This document shows, piece after piece, positions 7,332 through 11,420 of a stretch of DNA of 11,420 nt (positions are counted from its first letter, which is position 1; every line of letters begins with the position of its first letter). This DNA is from Desulfovibrio sp. UBA2564 (lineage in GTDB: Bacteria > Desulfobacterota > Desulfovibrionia > Desulfovibrionales > Desulfovibrionaceae): positions 1 to 11,420 of the forward strand of contig DDLU01000234.1 of NCBI GenBank assembly GCA_002340305.1, in the 5' to 3' direction. A model generated the notes under the pieces. The model saw only the letters and a program-made list of their open reading frames with translations. It was not told the origin of the DNA and made no database searches. A program made the position numbers and the translations under genes.

Positions 7332-7440
7332 TATGGGCCGAAACGTTTATTTATTTATAAAAAGAATGCACAAGACGTTGTTTAGACGGGATTTTTAAAA
7401 GAAAAGACTTCTTGATATTTAAAAAGATAAATCTGACTGA

Positions 7441-7489
7441 AAAAAAAATGGGAAAGATCTGCCCCGTGCAAAAAGGAAAATCTTTCCCA
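7441..7489 (-). terminator. orphan terminator-like hairpin upstream of the flagellin promoter
   Basis: The perfect 10-base inverted repeat TGGGAAAGAT (7449-7458) / ATCTTTCCCA (7480-7489) has a 21-base spacer. On the minus strand it is followed by eight T residues (complement of 7441-7448), which is terminator form. No minus-strand gene lies upstream before 9834, so it would stop antisense transcripts from under the kinase gene. Alternatively the repeat is a protein-binding site for the flagellin enhancer (about 120-160 bases before the -24 box) or for the kinase gene (45 bases before its first ATG). Confidence 0.45.
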
Positions 7490-7533
7490 ATAAACCGGAC
7501 GGGAAAATGTTTACATGATCATATTTCGAATAT

Positions 7534-9771
7534 ATGACCAAAAAAAACAAGAGGGTAACAATTGCCAAAACACCAGCAAATAAAAAGCATTTAATATATT
7601 ATATGAAGATTAAAAGTATCCACAGACTCAACAGTAGAATACGAAACTACCTCTGCCTTTTTTTGGTCATATTCATTGCCAGTTCATTAGGGTCAGCAAT
7701 CCTTTTTTCATGGTCAGTCTCCAAAGAGGTCAGTGGAAAAGCATCTACATGGGCCGGCCATCTGGTTGAACGGATTTCTTTTCTTGAAACCGTAGTGACA
7801 TCACGGGCTACTTTTGATCACGGTCTATCAATATTAAGAGTTACCCCTGAAGGGGAAGTTGTGAATACGCGCCCCTTCCCCATCGAAATCAAATCCATTG
7901 CCGAACTACCTATCTTTCAAAAGGTCAAAAACTTTGAGCCGGGACAATCACTCATAATAAGGCACAAAGAGAGTGAGAATTCAGAAGTCGAAAAAATTTT
8001 CCTTATTCAGCGCCTTGACCATAGTTTCGCAATTGCTAAAGTTCCTCCTGAAGGCCTGCTACCGGTATCTCCGCATAACACAGAACTATACATTAAAGAC
8101 CTTAGCGGTAGGCAACTCTACCACACGGAAAACAGTGATTTCAATGACACATACAGAATCGGGAATCTTTTCTTTTCACATTTTCACGTTTTCGCATCTG
8201 CAACTGCAGACGTTTCCGATTTCGGAGGTCTTTCGATTACTGTTGCAAAGGATATTTCCACCGAATTCTACGCAGGCATCCTGCTATTCACCTTCACCGC
8301 TCTTTCGCTGGGATTGCTGGCCAAACGTTCTGCTTTCCTGACTTGGGATTTAGAAAAAAACGAACAGGATTTTATCAGGATTAATAATCTGCTCAAACAG
8401 GTTGCCGAAGAGCCGAAGGTAAAACACAATCATCTTTCCTCGATCCAACACACTGCACAGCTTATCCGTAGGGTCAATTGGACCAATGAAGCGCGCAGAA
8501 TGTCCTTCATTGAAAACAGGAACTATGTTACCGCAACGGCCTTCTTTTCCGCAAAAATCCTTAACCTGCTTGAGGAAGTATCCGAGCATTCACAAATGCT
8601 GGCCCAGTCAAGGCAGGAATACCACGAACTGATGCAGACTGTGCGTAACATAATTGATTCCATGCCTTCAGTCGTTATCGGGGTCGATAATCAGCTAAGA
8701 GTAACCCATTTCAACACAGCCGCGCAAAATATGGCGGTGATTCCTGTCGAAAAAATTGAAGGGGCAGAATTAGAAGAAGCATTTCCTATCCTGACCAAAT
8801 ATTCTTTCAGCATCGCGCAGGCTATTGAAAACGGCACCCCCGAAACAGATATCCGGACTCAGGGACTCAATGGGCCCAACAGTCATCAGGATGTGATTAT
8901 CTATCCGCTCAATGATGGTATGAAAGGGGCGGTGATAAGAATTGACGATGCAACTGAACGGGTCCAGATCGATGAAATGATGATCCAGACTGAAAAGATG
9001 ATGTCCATTGGCGGACTCGCGGCCGGGATGGCCCATGAAATCAACAACCCACTTGGCGGAATTCTTCAGGGTATCCAAAACATCATTCGCAGAATTTCTC
9101 CCGATCTTCCGGTAAATGTTAAGGCTGCTGAGAAAGCGGGTTGTTCAATAAATTCTGTTGTCAGTTACATGGAAGACCGCAAAATCATCAAGACCCTTAA
9201 CGGTATTACCGATTCCGGGGTACGGGCGGCCTCCATTGTATCCGGCATGCTAGAATTCAGCCGCAAAAGCGATTCCCGCAAAGCACCGGGAGACCTGCGT
9301 CAGATTATGGATAAAGCAGCCACTCTCGCCACACAGGATTACAATTCCCGGAGTGGCTATGATTTTAAAACAATCACGATACTCAAAGATTACGATCCAG
9401 ACTTAAGCATGGCACCCTGCACTGCAACGGAAATAGAACAGGTTTTTCTGAACCTGCTACGAAACTCTGCGCAGGCGATGAGTGAATGGCCTGAAATGAC
9501 GGGCAAACCGACCATTTCAATCAAGATAAGCAATAACCGGGATATGGTTAGATGCATTGTTTCGGACAACGGACCGGGAATGGATGAGCAGACCCGCAAA
9601 AGAGTCTTCGAACCATTTTATACCACCAAAGCTCCGGGAACAGGAACAGGTTTGGGACTCTCAGTCTCATACTTTATCATCACCCAAAACCATGGTGGAT
9701 TATTTCATGTTGATTCCACCCCTGGTAAGGGAACAACATTTACCATCCAGATCCCTACTCTCAAAGACTAA
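7534..9771 (+). CDS. membrane-bound PAS sensor histidine kinase, orphan
   Basis: This two-component sensor autophosphorylates a histidine and passes phosphate to a response regulator. The 745 residues comprise TM1 (about 39-61), a periplasmic sensing region (about 62-243), TM2 (about 246-268), a helical cytoplasmic linker, a PAS domain (about 364-478, with SMPSVVIGVDNQLRVTHFN), the H-box MAHEINNPLGGILQGIQN (phospho-acceptor H501), and a HATPase domain with N-box NLLRNSAQAM (640-649), G1 DNGPGM (678-683), F-box VFEPFYTT (691-698) and G2 GTGTGLGLS (702-710). All catalytic motifs are intact. The stretch of about 60 residues between H-box and GMLEFSR is longer than in the simplest kinases. The start is uncertain: ATG 7534 has no ribosome binding site, ATG 7603 gives a more usual N-terminus (MKIKSIHRLN) but also lacks one, and AGAGGG at 7550-7555 precedes an in-frame ATT. 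TTTACA-N17-TATGAC (7510-7538) is a possible promoter overlapping the first ATG, which would favour the later start. No response regulator is adjacent, and the signal is unknown. Confidence 0.93.
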   Translation: MTKKNKRVTIAKTPANKKHLIYYMKIKSIHRLNSRIRNYLCLFLVIFIASSLGSAILFSWSVSKEVSGKASTWAGHLVERISFLETVVTSRATFDHGLSILRVTPEGEVVNTRPFPIEIKSIAELPIFQKVKNFEPGQSLIIRHKESENSEVEKIFLIQRLDHSFAIAKVPPEGLLPVSPHNTELYIKDLSGRQLYHTENSDFNDTYRIGNLFFSHFHVFASATADVSDFGGLSITVAKDISTEFYAGILLFTFTALSLGLLAKRSAFLTWDLEKNEQDFIRINNLLKQVAEEPKVKHNHLSSIQHTAQLIRRVNWTNEARRMSFIENRNYVTATAFFSAKILNLLEEVSEHSQMLAQSRQEYHELMQTVRNIIDSMPSVVIGVDNQLRVTHFNTAAQNMAVIPVEKIEGAELEEAFPILTKYSFSIAQAIENGTPETDIRTQGLNGPNSHQDVIIYPLNDGMKGAVIRIDDATERVQIDEMMIQTEKMMSIGGLAAGMAHEINNPLGGILQGIQNIIRRISPDLPVNVKAAEKAGCSINSVVSYMEDRKIIKTLNGITDSGVRAASIVSGMLEFSRKSDSRKAPGDLRQIMDKAATLATQDYNSRSGYDFKTITILKDYDPDLSMAPCTATEIEQVFLNLLRNSAQAMSEWPEMTGKPTISIKISNNRDMVRCIVSDNGPGMDEQTRKRVFEPFYTTKAPGTGTGLGLSVSYFIITQNHGGLFHVDSTPGKGTTFTIQIPTLKD

Positions 9772-9798
9772 AAAAAGCCCCCTGAAATCAATTCAGGG
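9770..9798. terminator. bidirectional terminator between the kinase and the NagZ-like gene
   Basis: A 7-base perfect stem CCCTGAA (9780-9786) / TTCAGGG (9792-9798) has a 5-base loop. On the minus strand it is followed by GGC and seven T residues, a strong stop for the NagZ-like gene 36 bases after its stop codon. On the plus strand it is followed by ACTTTTCCCTTT, a weaker stop for the kinase gene, whose own stop codon overlaps the A-run. Confidence 0.85.
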
Positions 9799-9833
9799 AC
9801 TTTTCCCTTTGTCTAGACACAGAATCTAAACTT

Positions 9834-10958
9834 TTAATCTGCGCTAACTGCCATTCGCTGTTTAACTCGCATAATCCGCTCATAGGATAGTTTGATTCTG
9901 TGCTTAGTCAGCCGCCCTTCACGGACAAGCTGTTTAAGAGTGGCAGCAGCCTTTACACCAAGTCCCGGCTCATGGATCAGATTATTTCCAAAAAGCAGGA
10001 TATCTGCCCCGGCTTTCACCGCACGGTAAATACCCTCTTTAAAACCAAACTCACCGCTAATGGCCTGCATCTGCATATCGTCGGTAATTACAATCCCATC
10101 AAAACCAAGTTTCCGGCGCAGTAAGCCGTTAATTACCTTGCGGGAAAGGGTTGCCGGATATTCCCGGTCCCATTTTGAATTAAAAATATGAGCGGTCATG
10201 ACCATATCCGGTTTACCGTCATCGATTAGTTTGCTGAACGGGTAAAGCTCACTTTTATCCCACGAATCTGTCACATCAGTAAAACCAAGGTGGGAATCTC
10301 CATGAGAACTGCCGTGACCGGGAAAATGTTTCAGACTGGAAAGAATGCCCCCGGAGTGCAAACCATTAATAAATGACTCCGCAAAACTGGCTACAATGCG
10401 GGGATCATCGGAAAAACTACGCTGCAATGCAGCAACAACAGGGTTAGCTGCGTTTCGGTTAACATCCACCACCGGAGCGAAATCCATATTGATACCGACA
10501 GATTTGAGTGTACGCCCGGTGACACACCCTGCTTTATAAGCTGCTTTTAAATCGCCACTGTTGCCAAGCTCAGCAGCTGAAGGAGTTTCAGGAAAGCCCA
10601 TTTCCCCTGTGAGGCGCTTGATTATGCCCCCTTCCTGATCCACAGCTATAAAGAGCGGAATTTCTGCATGGCTCTGCAAATCAGAGGTCAGCCGGGCAAG
10701 CTGATCAGGTCCGGCAATATTGCGTACAGTACTATTCAATGTGCAATCTCTACTGAAAACTATAATCCCGCCGATACGCGCTTCACTGATATCGCGAACC
10801 ACCGGATTATCTGCACTCAATTCCAGCCCTCTAAATCCGACCATAACCATCTGACCGATCATTTTATCGAGTTCCGAAGAAGTTGAAGTGCTGTTTTTTA
10901 ATGAACACCCACTTAAAATTGTAAAAAAACACATGAATATGAATATAATTTTTCTCAA
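9834..10958 (-). CDS. nagZ: GH3 beta-N-acetylglucosaminidase (NagZ-like) lipoprotein
   Basis: This glycoside hydrolase family 3 enzyme probably removes N-acetylglucosamine from muropeptides during peptidoglycan turnover. The 374 residues start with a lipoprotein signal ending in lipobox LSGC (15-18), so C18 would be acylated and the enzyme exported. A GH3 barrel follows: IGGIIVFSRD near 62-71, FIAVDQEGGIIKRL at 103-116, KHFPGHG at 210-216, the acid/base dyad D221/H223 in GDSH, and the nucleophile D293 in VITDDMQM. E. coli NagZ (341 residues) is cytoplasmic, whereas Bacillus subtilis NagZ is an exported lipoprotein with the same Asp-His dyad, so this one resembles the latter in location. The start is TTG at 10958, with GAGGG 6 bases upstream and the signal peptide immediately following. 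The upstream promoter is good (separate entry). Substrate specificity is inferred from the KHFPGHG...D-x-H layout; other beta-hexosides are possible. It is a single-gene unit ending at the shared terminator. Confidence 0.88.
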   Translation of the reverse strand: MRKIIFIFMCFFTILSGCSLKNSTSTSSELDKMIGQMVMVGFRGLELSADNPVVRDISEARIGGIIVFSRDCTLNSTVRNIAGPDQLARLTSDLQSHAEIPLFIAVDQEGGIIKRLTGEMGFPETPSAAELGNSGDLKAAYKAGCVTGRTLKSVGINMDFAPVVDVNRNAANPVVAALQRSFSDDPRIVASFAESFINGLHSGGILSSLKHFPGHGSSHGDSHLGFTDVTDSWDKSELYPFSKLIDDGKPDMVMTAHIFNSKWDREYPATLSRKVINGLLRRKLGFDGIVITDDMQMQAISGEFGFKEGIYRAVKAGADILLFGNNLIHEPGLGVKAAATLKQLVREGRLTKHRIKLSYERIMRVKQRMAVSAD

Positions 10959-10998
10959 GGAAGGCCCTCTTTTTTTTGAATGCAGAATAAAAAAAAGA

Positions 10999-11007
10999 TG
11001 TTATAAT
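10999..11007 (+). promoter_or_regulatory. extended -10 promoter of the gmhA unit
   Basis: TG-T-TATAAT at 10999-11007 is an extended -10 with a perfect hexamer. The -35 region is poor, which extended -10 promoters tolerate. The expected start is near 11014, about 26 bases before the small upstream reading frame. Confidence 0.6.
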
Positions 11008-11028
11008 GATCATCCTGCAATTTATCAA
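11000..11028 (-). promoter_or_regulatory. sigma-70 promoter of the NagZ-like gene
   Basis: On the minus strand TTGATA (11028-11023), a 17-base spacer and TATAAC (11005-11000) make a near-consensus promoter. The expected start is near 10993, giving a leader of about 35 bases with the ribosome binding site inside it. The -10 box overlaps that of the divergent gmhA promoter by four bases. Confidence 0.7.
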
Positions 11029-11039
11029 GGAAGGTAAGA

Positions 11040-11117
11040 ATGTTGCCACCCGCTATGATTTCCTATACACGGGTTTCTCCACTTGCTTACAATGAATTGC
11101 AACCAGAAGGAAAATGA
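11040..11117 (+). CDS. 25-residue upstream reading frame abutting gmhA (possible leader or coupling peptide)
   Basis: ATG at 11040 has a strong AAGGAAGG ribosome binding site 5 bases upstream and reads 25 codons beginning MLPPAMISYTRV and ending NELQPEGK. Its TGA (11115-11117) ends directly against the gmhA ATG at 11118, and the gmhA ribosome binding site lies inside its last codons. This layout suits translational coupling. I recognise no family, no membrane segment and no run of regulatory codons of the kind seen in amino-acid attenuators. It could be a real small protein, a coupling frame or chance. Confidence 0.45.
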   Translation: MLPPAMISYTRVSPLAYNELQPEGK

Positions 11118-11420
11118 ATGTCTCAGACAGCACTGCAAAAAGTAGTTGAACATGCCCGCGCCGGACTTGAAGTCCGGGAATCTTTTTTTGAGCAATATTC
11201 CCAGCTTATGGTTGATGTTTCCAAAGCATTGGCTGTTCGCCTTGCCCTTGGCTCCAAAATTCTGTTCTGCGGAAACGGCGGAAGTGCTGCGGACTGCCAG
11301 CATCTTGCGGCAGAACTCGTAAACAGGTTTAAACTTGAACGACCGCCCCTACCCGGTATCGCACTCACAACTGATTCTTCGATCCTTACCGCCATCGGTA
11401 ACGATTATTCATATGAGATG
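11118..11420 (+). CDS. gmhA: phosphoheptose (sedoheptulose 7-phosphate) isomerase, N-terminal part
   Basis: GmhA converts sedoheptulose 7-phosphate to D-glycero-D-manno-heptose 7-phosphate, the first step towards the heptose of the lipopolysaccharide core. 101 codons are visible and open to the right edge; the family is about 190-200 residues. The SIS-domain core is clear: ILFCGNGGSAADCQHLAAEL (48-67), including the conserved His and Glu (H62, E66) of the active-site helix, then GIALTTDSSILTAIGNDYSYE (80-100), matching the E. coli IAISDV...VGNDF segment. Start ATG at 11118 has AAGGA 6-7 bases upstream; the overlapping ATG at 11114 is in another frame. It is preceded without a gap by a 25-codon frame and driven by an extended -10 promoter. 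Presence of heptose synthesis supports a Gram-negative host. Confidence 0.94.
   Translation, partial: MSQTALQKVVEHARAGLEVRESFFEQYSQLMVDVSKALAVRLALGSKILFCGNGGSAADCQHLAAELVNRFKLERPPLPGIALTTDSSILTAIGNDYSYEM

Noticed and set aside
7973..8341. 122-codon plus-strand frame inside the kinase gene
   Set aside because: It is out of frame with the intact kinase, has low-complexity hydrophobic content and no ribosome binding site; a shadow frame.

Overview
The window looks like a chromosomal segment of a Gram-negative, motile, free-living bacterium. Base composition is moderate, and the gene styles (short flagellin ending in GG, E. coli-type isocitrate dehydrogenase, lipoprotein-type GH3 enzyme, GmhA) resemble Desulfovibrionaceae and relatives. 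That placement is inference from protein style; no rRNA or marker gene is present. No insertion sequence, integrase, tRNA, CRISPR array or phage gene was seen.

Layout. (1) 1-3758, minus strand: a two-gene RND efflux operon, with the periplasmic adaptor first and then the inner-membrane pump, whose C-terminus runs off the left edge. (2) 3955-4317, plus: a small secreted protein of unknown function. (3) 4428-5573, minus: isocitrate dehydrogenase with a TTG start. Its residues at the usual NADP-specificity positions are not the NADP type. (4) 5957-7331, minus: a flagellin gene with a strong terminator, a strong ribosome binding site, and an unusually long upstream region. A good sigma-54 promoter lies about 475 bases before the start codon. 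The roughly 460 bases between are packed with hairpins, and two of these pair fully only on the flagellin strand. The last 55 bases carry a GGA hairpin plus a GGA-containing Shine-Dalgarno, the arrangement CsrA uses to repress flagellin translation elsewhere. (5) 7534-9771, plus: an orphan membrane sensor histidine kinase. (6) 9834-10958, minus: a GH3 (NagZ-like) lipoprotein that converges on the kinase and shares a bidirectional terminator with it. (7) 10999-11420, plus: a 25-codon reading frame abutting gmhA (heptose biosynthesis), which runs off the right edge. Its promoter overlaps the divergent nagZ promoter.

How the parts work together. The efflux pair, the NagZ-like lipoprotein and GmhA all concern the cell envelope, but nothing shows they are co-regulated. 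The most unusual element is the flagellin upstream region: a sigma-54 start, a long structured leader and probable CsrA control at the ribosome binding site suggest layered transcriptional and post-transcriptional control of flagellin. I do not recognise the leader as a known RNA family.
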